A DNA stretch of 53,851 bases from CBDUMN01 sp965368335 (lineage in GTDB: Bacteria; Pseudomonadota; Alphaproteobacteria; Rhodospirillales; JAPHRK01), in assembly GCA_965368335.1 (NCBI GenBank), contig CBDUMN010000014.1:1-53851 (forward strand), given 5' to 3'. Below the pieces are notes generated by a model, which did not search any database, was not told the origin of the DNA, and worked only from the letters and a program-made list of their open reading frames with translations. Shown here one piece after another: positions 1 through 7,860 of this stretch; position 1 is the first letter of the stretch, and each line of letters opens with the position of its first letter. The translations under genes were made by a program, and so were the position numbers.

Positions 1-6
1 AACTGA

Positions 7-291
7 GTGAATCATAAAAGGGAAAATCAGGCGAGGTTAATGCGGCTGTCCAGCTACTTTGGTGGGATGGATTTAGAGACGGCGCAAAACATTTCAGGCC
101 GTCTCGGTACGGCATTTCATTTGAACATGTTGAGGCCATCGGATGGACTACACGAGAAACCACTGATGCGCCCGGATCAACTTATTCGAATGCAGGATAA
201 CGACCTGCTTGTCCTGCACCTCAACCGTGATCCTGTGTTGTTGCGAACTGTGCCGTATTTTTTACGGAGTGATTTGAAGATTAAGAATTAA
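7..291 (+). CDS. C-terminal fragment resembling a VirD4/TraG coupling protein
   Basis: This short frame encodes about 94 residues that resemble the extreme C-terminus of type IV coupling proteins (VirD4/TraG). The stretch FGGMDLETAQNISGRLG matches the family pattern of a beta strand followed by D-x-x-TA-x-x-IS-x-x-LG. It is followed by a P-L-x-x-P-D-Q-L region and a short hydrophobic end. The full proteins have 500-700 residues and a Walker ATPase, so this is only a tail. An in-frame TGA lies at 4-6, directly before the GTG at 7. Within the window the frame therefore cannot continue upstream, and this may be a decayed remnant. An internal ATG at 40 has a GAGG-like ribosome site. It fits with the integrase and tRNA-Ser to the right as part of a mobile element. 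Confidence 0.45.
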   Translation: MNHKRENQARLMRLSSYFGGMDLETAQNISGRLGTAFHLNMLRPSDGLHEKPLMRPDQLIRMQDNDLLVLHLNRDPVLLRTVPYFLRSDLKIKN

Positions 292-426
292 GGGGATGCT
301 GAACAATACATGTACTCGTCCCCTCAATATTTCACAAATCCATATTGTATAATGTAGTTGTGTTTTGGGCGCACCTCTGCGTGCAGCCACAAGGCCATCA
401 ATTACATCGCTCCCACGGAGGTAACC

Positions 427-579
427 ATGTTCGACCTAATAGAAGGGTTGGCACGTTGGGAGAAGGAGGCAAAAAGCCCCGCATCCCGATTTGCCCGCCA
501 AATACTAATTCTCTTTGGCTCCATCGCATTGCTGGCATTTGAGGCCCTAATTGTCCTCACCCCAATCAAAATGATGTAA
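427..579 (+). CDS. Small single-span membrane peptide (50 aa), unknown function
   Basis: An ATG at 427 is preceded by a good ribosome binding site (GGAGG at 417-421). It opens a 50-residue peptide with a charged N-terminus (FDLIEGLARWEKEAKSPASR) and one hydrophobic segment (about residues 25-45) that could span the membrane. The stop is followed immediately by a strong hairpin terminator. I recognise no family. The good start signal and the directly abutting terminator are the main reasons to believe it is real. It lies in the integrated element, between the coupling-protein fragment and an AT-rich membrane gene on the other strand. Confidence 0.5.
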   Translation: MFDLIEGLARWEKEAKSPASRFARQILILFGSIALLAFEALIVLTPIKMM

Positions 580-582
580 TTT

Positions 583-609
583 AAGCGGAGCTCCATTGCT
601 CCGCTTTTA
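583..609. terminator. Bidirectional hairpin terminator
   Basis: A perfect 9-bp stem, AAGCGGAGC (583-591) and GCTCCGCTT (598-606), has a 6-base loop. It is flanked by A and T runs on both sides. It sits between two convergent genes, the 50-aa peptide on the plus strand and the 225-aa membrane protein on the minus strand, and can serve both. Confidence 0.75.
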
Positions 610-1284
610 AATAAGATTCACGCCATACAAAAAAACATAAGTGTGACACCCAAGGGCAAAGAATATATTGGGAATAATATTGCCAATTCTTTCTTTGAAC
701 ACGAACGCTAATGCTATATATAGGCCAGAATAAACAGATATTAATATCATGAAAGGAATCCCCTGTTCAGGATATAAGTAATCCGTCATGTAAAAGACAA
801 AGAAGCCAAGGGACGAGAATATCAAAATCAAGTATTGATTTGGTATTGAATTAATAAATCTATTTACTCCATTTTCTTTAATATCAAGACGCTCAGCCTT
901 ATTTCTAATTGATATATACTTGCTAAATACAAGCATAAACGGTATCACAACGGCGGCGTATGCTTTTGAGCTTTGCATTGAAACACCACCAAGACCATCA
1001 ATCATCTGAATGAATGTATATGTTCTTTCAAATAAAAAAGCTGGCAATAAGAAAAATGAAATCACTAGAGCATAGCTCCAAAGCTTGCTCATGATTGTAA
1101 ATAAATATCTAATATCCTTGTCTTCTTTATAGACAAAATCATGATCTTGGGTGTCTAAATTTTCTCTATTTTCTTTTTTCTGAGAGGTGGTGCCCCCCTT
1201 TTCCGCAGCCACATCAGAAAGTGTATTTTCTTTCTTGTTCTGATCTGGTTTGTGGGTTTTGCTTAAATCCTTATCTTCACTCAT
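607..1284 (-). CDS. AT-rich hypothetical multi-span membrane protein
   Basis: The 225-residue product starts with about 60 hydrophilic, Lys/Glu/Asn-rich residues. Four to five hydrophobic segments follow (roughly residues 68-88, 108-125, 150-168, 175-195, 205-222). I do not recognise a family. Base composition is much lower in GC than in the chromosomal genes to the right, which suggests recent acquisition with the integrated element. The gene ends inside the bidirectional hairpin at 583-609. It has no partner on the same strand close by, and function cannot be proposed. Confidence 0.6.
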   Translation of the reverse strand: MSEDKDLSKTHKPDQNKKENTLSDVAAEKGGTTSQKKENRENLDTQDHDFVYKEDKDIRYLFTIMSKLWSYALVISFFLLPAFLFERTYTFIQMIDGLGGVSMQSSKAYAAVVIPFMLVFSKYISIRNKAERLDIKENGVNRFINSIPNQYLILIFSSLGFFVFYMTDYLYPEQGIPFMILISVYSGLYIALAFVFKERIGNIIPNIFFALGCHTYVFLYGVNLI

Positions 1285-1418
1285 CGACCGCCCCCCTCTT
1301 CATTTGTAAGCCAGACACAGCCTACATTATACATCCATAAGAAAAGTTATTTATCATTTTCTATACATAGTAGGCCATCTGTCTCAGACGTATTTGTTGC
1401 CCAACAAGCGAACGAGTA

Positions 1419-2174
1419 TTACGTTTTCAACCGTCCATAAGCCCAATTAATCTCTTTCACCTGCTCCTCCGCCAATTTCTGAATCTCCGGCGTGGTTTGC
1501 GTGGCCTTGTCCGGGTGATATTGGGCGACCAATTCCCGATACCGCTTTTTAATTTCCGCTGGGCTGGCATCCGGCAACAGGCTTAAAATCTCATACGGAT
1601 CGCCGTATGCGGATTTGTCCTTCGCCTCTTTCATTTCCTCGTGCTCACGCTTCAGGCGCTCTTCTTCCTCTTTCAGTTTTTCCTTTGTTTCGCGGAGGCA
1701 TTCCTGTAGTCGCTCCCAGTCGGCGTCTGCTTTGCGTTTTAGTTCTTCCTGTGCCTGTTGTCTTTCCCGTTCGAGAGCGGCGGAACTTTCGCGTTTCTGG
1801 CGGAGAAGGTCAGCCTCAATCTCGCGGCGTTGTTGGTCGAGTTCGGCCTTTGCTTTTCGCTGCATATTCCAAACCAATATCCCGGCCTCAGTCAGCATGG
1901 GCGCGTAGCGGTCACGCAGGACCAGGATAAGCCCAGTTGCGACGCCAAAGATAAGGCTCCATTCCGGCGAAACAGTGCGCCACAGGTCGGTCTGGATTGT
2001 GTTTAGCCGCCATCCATAGTTGTCGTAAAAGTCGCGCAGCATGACGAAAGTTCCGACTACGACGACAACTTTGAAAAGAAAGCCATAGTTCACAGCCCGT
2101 ACAAACCGGTGGCTCACAACGGTCACGCCAAGCAAGATAGCTGCGTAAATATAGTCCCCACTCTCAAAGCTCAT
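1419..2174 (-). CDS. Membrane-anchored DnaJ-domain protein
   Basis: The ATG at 2174 is preferred because GGGAG lies 7 bases upstream; a longer frame begins at 2210. The product has 251 residues. The N-terminal third carries hydrophobic segments (about residues 8-25, 32-47 and 72-88). A long charged coiled coil follows (about residues 105-185, rich in Glu, Lys, Arg and Gln). The C-terminus is a J domain with the HPD signature (YHPDKA) that stimulates Hsp70 ATPase. This layout resembles membrane-tethered J proteins that recruit DnaK to a local client. It lies next to the integrase inside the mobile element, so it is probably cargo. The client is unknown. Confidence 0.75.
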   Translation of the reverse strand: MSFESGDYIYAAILLGVTVVSHRFVRAVNYGFLFKVVVVVGTFVMLRDFYDNYGWRLNTIQTDLWRTVSPEWSLIFGVATGLILVLRDRYAPMLTEAGILVWNMQRKAKAELDQQRREIEADLLRQKRESSAALERERQQAQEELKRKADADWERLQECLRETKEKLKEEEERLKREHEEMKEAKDKSAYGDPYEILSLLPDASPAEIKKRYRELVAQYHPDKATQTTPEIQKLAEEQVKEINWAYGRLKT

Positions 2175-2233
2175 GCCGTGCTCCCAGTTGCGGGAACGCC
2201 ATGCCCGCAAAAGCTGTGCGGATCAACACGGAG

Positions 2234-3412
2234 TTATTGGGTGGAGTATGTCGCCCACTCTTCCATTAGGCACCGCCGCTTTTCGAAGAAGTCTGTCCGG
2301 CGGTAGGCTGCTTCCACCTTGTTGTCCAGCGTATGCGCTAGTGCGGCCTCGGCAACTTCACGGGGGAAGTTGGTCGTTTCAGCGGCCCAGTCTCGGAAGG
2401 TGCTGCGGAAGCCGTGGACGGTGAGACCGCCGCGCTCCATGTCTTTCAGCACCTTTAGGAGCGACATGTTGGAGAGTGGCCGGTTTTTCTTGAGGCCGGG
2501 AAAGACGTAGTTGCTTCTCTTTTCTTTCTTCATCGCTTTGAGGATCGTCACAACAGCAGGCGTAAGCGGTACGCGGTGCTCGCTTCCGGCCTTCATGCGT
2601 TCCGCCGGTATCGTCCAAATCTTTTCTTCCAAGTCTATTTCGTTCCAGGTTGCGCCGATCACCTCTCCGGTACGAGCGGCGGTGAGAATGGTAAAGCGGA
2701 GCGCCTGAGTAGCCGTGCCGGAGTGTTTCGCCAGCTCTTTCCAGAAATCCGGCAATTCCTTGTAAGGAAGCGCATTGTGGTGTTCGACACGCTTCACCTT
2801 GCTTCGGGCGGGCAGCAGGTGGCTCAGGTTACCGCGCCAGCGGGCAGGGTTCTCGCCCTCCCGATAACCGCTCACCTTCGCCCAGTCCAGCACCCTCTCG
2901 ATTCTCCCTCGAAGCCGTGCGGCGGTTTCGGACTTCTCCGTCCATATCGGTTCCAGGGCTTTCATAACGAGCGTAACGTCCACGTCAGCCACCGATAGAT
3001 CGCCGAAAACTGGGTAAGCATAGGTCTTGAGTGTCGAGCCCCATTGCGCTTGGTGCTTCTCGTTCTTCCAACTGGCTTTGTGCGCTTTGATGTAGGCGTC
3101 TGCGCAGTCCTGGAAGGATATGGCACGGGCTGCTTCCAAGCGGACGGCAGCGCGAAGCTTCTCTTTCTCTTTGATCGGATCGAGACCAGCCAACCGCATC
3201 TTGCGACATTCCTTGGCCGCTTCTCGTGCATCGGCAAGTGTGAGCGTCTTGAGTGAGCCCAGACCGTGGTCTCGGAGCTTGCCGTCTATCCGGTATCTGA
3301 ACATCCAGGACTTGGTGCCTTGCTCCGTGACGCGCAAATAGAGGCCGTCGCCATCGTTGTAGAGGCCTTTTTCTTGGAGGCGCGAAACTTGGAGTGCGTT
3401 GAGTTTAGCCAT
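2234..3412 (-). CDS. P4-type tyrosine recombinase (integrase)
   Basis: This 392-residue protein is a full-length site-specific tyrosine recombinase. It has an N-terminal DUF4102-type arm-binding domain (about residues 1-85), a SAM-like core-binding domain (about 95-190) and a C-terminal catalytic domain. The catalytic residues are visible: Arg247 in TAARTGEV, Lys274, His333 and Arg336 in HGFRSTFRDW, His360 in ALAHTL, and nucleophile Tyr370 in AAYRRTD. The gene starts about 200 bp from the 3' end of tRNA-Ser, the usual arrangement for an element that inserts into a tRNA gene. It should catalyse integration and excision of the element extending to the left. Confidence 0.93.
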   Translation of the reverse strand: MAKLNALQVSRLQEKGLYNDGDGLYLRVTEQGTKSWMFRYRIDGKLRDHGLGSLKTLTLADAREAAKECRKMRLAGLDPIKEKEKLRAAVRLEAARAISFQDCADAYIKAHKASWKNEKHQAQWGSTLKTYAYPVFGDLSVADVDVTLVMKALEPIWTEKSETAARLRGRIERVLDWAKVSGYREGENPARWRGNLSHLLPARSKVKRVEHHNALPYKELPDFWKELAKHSGTATQALRFTILTAARTGEVIGATWNEIDLEEKIWTIPAERMKAGSEHRVPLTPAVVTILKAMKKEKRSNYVFPGLKKNRPLSNMSLLKVLKDMERGGLTVHGFRSTFRDWAAETTNFPREVAEAALAHTLDNKVEAAYRRTDFFEKRRCLMEEWATYSTQ

Positions 3413-3479
3413 GATCGTCTGAGCTTAGGTGAATAGAAGGCATATCAAACAGGTCTCCACCAGGAAACCTACAGCTATT

Positions 3480-3503
3480 CAGCCCATACTTCAGCCCATA
3501 CTT
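3480..3503. repeat. Tandem 12-bp repeat between integrase and tRNA-Ser
   Basis: CAGCCCATACTT occurs twice in direct tandem (3480-3491 and 3492-3503). It lies upstream of the integrase start and about 110 bp from the tRNA 3' end. The position fits an arm-type integrase binding site in the attachment region, but no protein-binding evidence can be read from sequence alone. Confidence 0.45.
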
Positions 3504-3614
3504 CAACAGCAAACGTGGGCGCATGCGAACGAACCCCGGCGAACAGCACGGGGGATAAAACCTTAGGTTTTTCGCTATTTTTAGACCCATCGCGGACTCC
3601 CATGAGAAGGGAGC

Positions 3615-3704
3615 TGGCGGACAGGGAGGGATTCGAACCCTCGATGGACTTCCGCCCATACTCCCTTAGCAGGGGAGCGCCTTCAGCCACTCGGCCACCT
3701 ATCC
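3615..3704 (-). tRNA. tRNA-Ser (anticodon GCU)
   Basis: A class II tRNA with a long variable arm lies on the minus strand. The acceptor stem pairs GGATAGG with CCTGTCC, the discriminator is G and CCA is encoded. The anticodon loop CTGCTAA gives anticodon GCU, and the T arm contains GGTTCGAATCC. Length is 90 nt including CCA. Its 3' end faces the integrase gene, so it is the likely attachment site of the mobile element to the left. Confidence 0.96.
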
Positions 3705-3772
3705 GTTGGCGGTTTTAGTACCGGTCTGTGCTTTGGAAATCAAGAGGTTTACTTAAAGTCTTTCGGATTTTT

Positions 3773-6187
3773 TTATGAGTTTACGGCGGACTTTTTGGTT
3801 TTGCCGCTGGAGATGCCGATGGGCGCGGCAAGGTAGTCCTTAAGTTTGTCTAGGTCGACCGGTCTGCTGAATAGATAGCCTTGCGCCACGGAACAACCGC
3901 GCTCCCTCAAAAAAGACAGTTGATCGTGTGTTTCGACGCCTTCGGCAGTGACCTTCATGTCCATACTGCGAGCCATGGCGACGATGGCGTCGACGAGACC
4001 TGCTGCCTCCTCATCGAATGTGACATCCTTGACAAAGGAGCGGTCGATCTTGAGCGTATCGAAGGGAAAACGCCGCAAGTAGCTGAGAGAGGAATAGCCT
4101 GTGCCGAAGTCGTCAATCGACAAATGAACGCCGAGGCGACTGATGCGTTCCAAAATGGCTATGGTTTCAGGCGTTTCGCTCATTAGCACACGTTCCGTTA
4201 CTTCCAGCTCCAGGGCAGAGGCGGGGGCGCCGGTGGTTTCCAAAAGCGAAGAGAGTGTGTCTACGAAGGTTTCCGAAACCAACTGCTGGGAAGAAATGTT
4301 CACGGCCACCCGCAGATCGGGATGTCCTAGTTTTCTGAGCTCTATAATTTGGTGACAGGCTTCTGAGATAACCCATTCCCCGATTGGAATCACCAACCCG
4401 GTTTCTTCGGCTAAAGAGATGAATTTATCGGGGTAAATGGTTCCGAAGCCGGGGCGCTCCCAGCGAATCAATGCCTCGACTTGGTGAACCTGTTCGGTTT
4501 CGAGGTCGACAATCGGTTGGTAGTGAAGGACCATTTCCGAGCGTTCCAGCGCGCCGCGGAGTTCGTTTTCCATCTGCAGGCGCTCCAGCGCCAGATGGTT
4601 CATTGCCTGAGTGAAGAAACGGTAGCAGTCGCGGCCATGGTCCTTGGCTCTGTTCATTGCCGTTTGGGCATTGCTGAGCAAAATATGCGGGTTGTCGCCA
4701 TCGTCGGGATAGATCGAAATGCCGATGCTCACGGTGGTGACGAACTCATGGTCGGCAAACCGGAAGGGACACCTGAAAGCGTTGAGTATACGGTCGCCGA
4801 CTCGTTCGGCCGCACGGATGCTTTTGGCGTCCGGTAGCAGAACGACAAATTCATCTCCGCCGAACCGTGCGACGGTATCGCCTTGGAACACTGAGTTCTG
4901 CAGGCGATCCGCGGCTTCCTTGAGGAGGCTGTCGCCCGTATTGTAGCCCAAAGTTTCATTGATGCTTTTAAGGCGGTCCAGGCCGATAAACATGACGGCG
5001 ACCTTACGGTCATGCCACTGCGCCAAGCTGATGGAATTGGCTAAACGGTCATGGAGTAGAACGCGGTTGGGAAGGCCGGACAGCTCATCATAGTTGGCTT
5101 GGCGAAGTAGTCTTTCCTCATATGCCTTGCGGATGGAAATGTCTTCTTTAACGGCCAGGAAGTGAGTGATTACGCCGTTTTCCGATTTTATCGGCGAGAT
5201 GGAAGCGTATTCCCAATACTGCTCGCCGTTCTTCCTGCGTGAGTAGAGTTCTCCGCGCCAATCGCTTCCACTGGTGATGGTTTCCCAAAGCTCCTGACTT
5301 TGTTCTTCCGATGCCAGTATGGGGTCGAGGAACTGTATTTTGGTTCCGATGATTTCATCGTAGGCGTAGCCGGTGGTTTCCTCGAACTTCGGGTTGACGT
5401 ATTCCACGGTCATGTTGCGGTCGGTGATGACGACCGCTGCAGGGCTTTGCTCGACTGCCTGACTCAATTTGCGACGCTGAACGAGGCTTTCGTCGAATGA
5501 ATTGAGCAAAGTGTTGGCGGTATCCACCAGCAATGAAAACTCATCATGTTTATGCGCATGGGGCAGTGGCAATAGTGTGGTCGAGGGATTGGTGGTCGAA
5601 ACATTGAGAAACGAATCGATAATCTTCAACAGGGGCTTCGTGACCATGAGGTAAAAAACGAAGGTCAGGATCAAGGCCAATAAAGCATTGCGCAGGAAAC
5701 CGCTGATGATGATCAGAGAAGCCCGGTCGAAAAAGCTCGAGGCGATCAGGTAGGTATCGACCTTGACCAACACTTTTCCAATGGGGTCCGAAGCCGTTTT
5801 ATGGGTCAGGGGGAGAACGAACTCCCGATCTTCGCCGAAGAACAGAACCGAAAGCCAATCGAGGTTTCCCTGAACCTGCGGGCGTTCGAGTGAAGTAAGC
5901 TGATTGCCGAAATCGTCGACGATGGTTGCTTTGTAAATCGGGCGGTATTCGAAGAGGCCTTCGGCTACTTTGTCGGCGAGAACGTTATCCAGTCCGTAGA
6001 CGGCTTGGGTCGCCGGTTCTTTAAGTGCGTTCAGAACCTGAAGGACGGTACCGCCAATTTCTTCGCGTTCCTTAAAGAGGTCCGAAAAAATTTGGAAAGC
6101 GCTAAACAGAGCTCCCAGCGCCAAGGCGATAAACACCGCGCTTCGGGCTTGTTTATACGACAAGCGGTTCTTAAATTTGATATCCAC
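3773..6187 (-). CDS. Membrane-bound PAS-GGDEF-EAL cyclic-di-GMP signalling protein
   Basis: The 804-residue protein starts at a GTG with GGGAAG just upstream. Two membrane segments (about residues 15-35 and 157-185) bracket a periplasmic sensor domain. A weak HAMP-like linker, a PAS domain (about 240-355), a GGDEF domain (about 365-530) and an EAL domain (about 545-790) follow. The GGDEF motif (about 443-447) and EAL motif (about 571-573) are intact. However, the usual first metal-binding Asp of the GGDEF domain is Gly (IGLDRLKSIN), and the His of LGH is Tyr. The cyclase half may therefore be regulatory, with the EAL half acting as phosphodiesterase. It is monocistronic next to tRNA-Ser. Confidence 0.92.
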   Translation of the reverse strand: MDIKFKNRLSYKQARSAVFIALALGALFSAFQIFSDLFKEREEIGGTVLQVLNALKEPATQAVYGLDNVLADKVAEGLFEYRPIYKATIVDDFGNQLTSLERPQVQGNLDWLSVLFFGEDREFVLPLTHKTASDPIGKVLVKVDTYLIASSFFDRASLIIISGFLRNALLALILTFVFYLMVTKPLLKIIDSFLNVSTTNPSTTLLPLPHAHKHDEFSLLVDTANTLLNSFDESLVQRRKLSQAVEQSPAAVVITDRNMTVEYVNPKFEETTGYAYDEIIGTKIQFLDPILASEEQSQELWETITSGSDWRGELYSRRKNGEQYWEYASISPIKSENGVITHFLAVKEDISIRKAYEERLLRQANYDELSGLPNRVLLHDRLANSISLAQWHDRKVAVMFIGLDRLKSINETLGYNTGDSLLKEAADRLQNSVFQGDTVARFGGDEFVVLLPDAKSIRAAERVGDRILNAFRCPFRFADHEFVTTVSIGISIYPDDGDNPHILLSNAQTAMNRAKDHGRDCYRFFTQAMNHLALERLQMENELRGALERSEMVLHYQPIVDLETEQVHQVEALIRWERPGFGTIYPDKFISLAEETGLVIPIGEWVISEACHQIIELRKLGHPDLRVAVNISSQQLVSETFVDTLSSLLETTGAPASALELEVTERVLMSETPETIAILERISRLGVHLSIDDFGTGYSSLSYLRRFPFDTLKIDRSFVKDVTFDEEAAGLVDAIVAMARSMDMKVTAEGVETHDQLSFLRERGCSVAQGYLFSRPVDLDKLKDYLAAPIGISSGKTKKSAVNS

Positions 6188-6424
6188 TCAAACTTCCCGC
6201 AGACATTCGTGGCGAGTAGCCACCCCAATCCCCTATAGCATTTTCTTGGCCTGCCCCGGAAAACGACGTAGGCACGACTTTGAGTTGCCGATTATGACAT
6301 TGTCGGGGAAGGAATGGCAACCTCCTGAGCCTAAATGAAAAAGGCATATTTTCTGGATAAAACAGTGCCATCCATGCAGGATGTGGCAAAATTATCCTAG
6401 GTTCATATTGTCGGGAGCGAAAAG

Positions 6425-6949
6425 ATTTCCAAGCCTTTTACCATTGAGGAGCGCAAGCGGTTCCGCAATCTGCTTGAACTGGCCAAGTCGAGTCCCTTCG
6501 AGGGTGAGCGGAACAATGCCCTCGAAGCCGCTAAAAGAATGGCTGATCGCCATGGCATGAGCTTGGAAGAAGCCGCGGCAAACCAACCCCCCGTTCCTGA
6601 GCAGGTTCCCGAATATCCGAAAAAAAGCCATGAAGAATGGTTGCGGGAGCAGGAGTTCATTCGGAATGCGAATCTGGATGAATACTCACTTCGGATGGAT
6701 AAGTTCCGCCGTGACGAGGCATTGAAGGCTGCCCGGCGGCGTGGCCTTGATGCCGAAGAAGAAGCGGCGAAGAAGCGGAACAGCGCATTCAGGGTGCCTC
6801 GGAGTCGTGCGCGGATGGACCCCCGGCGTCACGCCCGCGTTCTTTTGACCGAGACATCATTCCCGTTTGATGAAATCGCCGGTATTACGGGACTCGATAT
6901 TTACCAAGTTGTTGAAGAAAAATTGAAGATGCGAAAGGGGATGGAATGA
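6425..6949 (+). CDS. DUF2786-like N-terminal protein, apparently with an AUU start
   Basis: Protein-like sequence continues upstream of the first ATG in this frame (6539) back to about 6425. The residues there (FTIEERKRFRNLLELAKSS, then ALEAAKRMADRHGMS) resemble the start of DUF2786-like domains, in which helices around LL-x-LA and A-x-RMA-x-xHG are conserved. The only start-like codon with a ribosome site is ATT at 6425, with GGGAG at 6413-6417. A TAG at 6398 closes the frame further up. The remainder is charged and rich in Glu, Arg and Lys, with a possible helix-turn-helix near the end (FDEIAGITGLDIYQVVEEKL). The stop overlaps the next gene (ATGA), which suggests translational coupling. Function is unknown. 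Confidence 0.55.
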   Translation: MSKPFTIEERKRFRNLLELAKSSPFEGERNNALEAAKRMADRHGMSLEEAAANQPPVPEQVPEYPKKSHEEWLREQEFIRNANLDEYSLRMDKFRRDEALKAARRRGLDAEEEAAKKRNSAFRVPRSRARMDPRRHARVLLTETSFPFDEIAGITGLDIYQVVEEKLKMRKGME

Positions 6950-7740
6950 ACGTTTACCGATTTGGCGTGGTGTTCCTTTTTTTGAGTTTTCTTTCCCCAT
7001 GTCTCCAAGCGGCTGAATTGGCAAGCCATCAGGCAGCCTACCGGTTGAGCCTTTCCTCACGTAAAAATAACGCTGAAATCGTCGATTTGTCGGGCGTCCT
7101 TACATCGCGGCTCGAGCAGGTCTGCGACGGTTGGATTCTCGCCCAAAAAATGTCTCAACGATTGGATAGTCCCTCGGCCGGCATTATCGTCAGTGAGAGT
7201 AGTTCGGCAATTATGGAAGCCCCCGGTGGCAACCTCTATCGTTTCAGTACCCGTCAGAAAAATGGTGCGGCGATATTGGACGTTCGTGGTCAGGCGAAGA
7301 AAAATCAAAAGGGCGAGGTCATCGTTCAATACACTAAACCGCTCGCTAAGACGCAGCTATTGCCGGTCGAAACGATTTTTCCGATAGCCCACACCCGTCT
7401 TTTGCTTGATGCCGCAATGTCGGGAAAGAAGCTGGCCAATCACCGCATTTTTGATGGATTTGACGGTGCTTCGGGATATTTAGTGACGACGGTGATCAGC
7501 CGACTTTCTCAAGAAAATGGGCTTCCTCAAAGCTTTTCACCGCTTTTAAAAGGGGAGCTCTGGCACATGAGGATGGCCTATTTCCAGGCACAGGTAGAGG
7601 CGTCGGCTCCCATTATGGAAATCTCAGTGATACTGCGGGCCAATGGTGTGGCTGAAAAAATTATTTTTGAGTATGAGCGGTTTGGAATTAAGGCCGAACT
7701 TGAGCGGGTTGAAGCTATCGCCCGGCCAGTTTGTCGATGA
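6946..7740 (+). CDS. eipB: EipB/DUF1849-family periplasmic envelope integrity protein
   Basis: The 264-residue product has a Sec signal peptide (about residues 1-23, ending LQAA). It then shows the DUF1849 pattern, with HQAAYRLSL near the mature N-terminus and a CDGW motif with Cys60. A second Cys (Cys263) is next to the C-terminus; in EipB the equivalent pair forms a disulfide. EipB is a beta-spiral periplasmic protein needed for envelope integrity in alphaproteobacteria. The start overlaps the preceding stop as ATGA, so the two are probably coupled. The PDZ gene downstream is separated by 120 bp. The symbol rests on family resemblance only. Confidence 0.8.
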   Translation: MNVYRFGVVFLFLSFLSPCLQAAELASHQAAYRLSLSSRKNNAEIVDLSGVLTSRLEQVCDGWILAQKMSQRLDSPSAGIIVSESSSAIMEAPGGNLYRFSTRQKNGAAILDVRGQAKKNQKGEVIVQYTKPLAKTQLLPVETIFPIAHTRLLLDAAMSGKKLANHRIFDGFDGASGYLVTTVISRLSQENGLPQSFSPLLKGELWHMRMAYFQAQVEASAPIMEISVILRANGVAEKIIFEYERFGIKAELERVEAIARPVCR

Positions 7741-7860
7741 TCCGGCCGCAAATAGACTCAAAAAATATGCTCTGTTTCCGTGGGGTTTTGCCTCGCTAAT
7801 TCAATCTGTTACCATCGCGCCAACTGATATTGGGTAAGGGGCCCCAGGCTTTTCAAAACG

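Noticed and set aside
345..542. Alternative 65-residue frame over the 50-aa peptide
   Set aside because: The other frame has the ribosome site, a plausible membrane helix and an adjacent terminator.
1..600. Second attachment site matching the tRNA-Ser 3' end
   Set aside because: No copy of the tRNA 3' sequence was found in the left part of the window.
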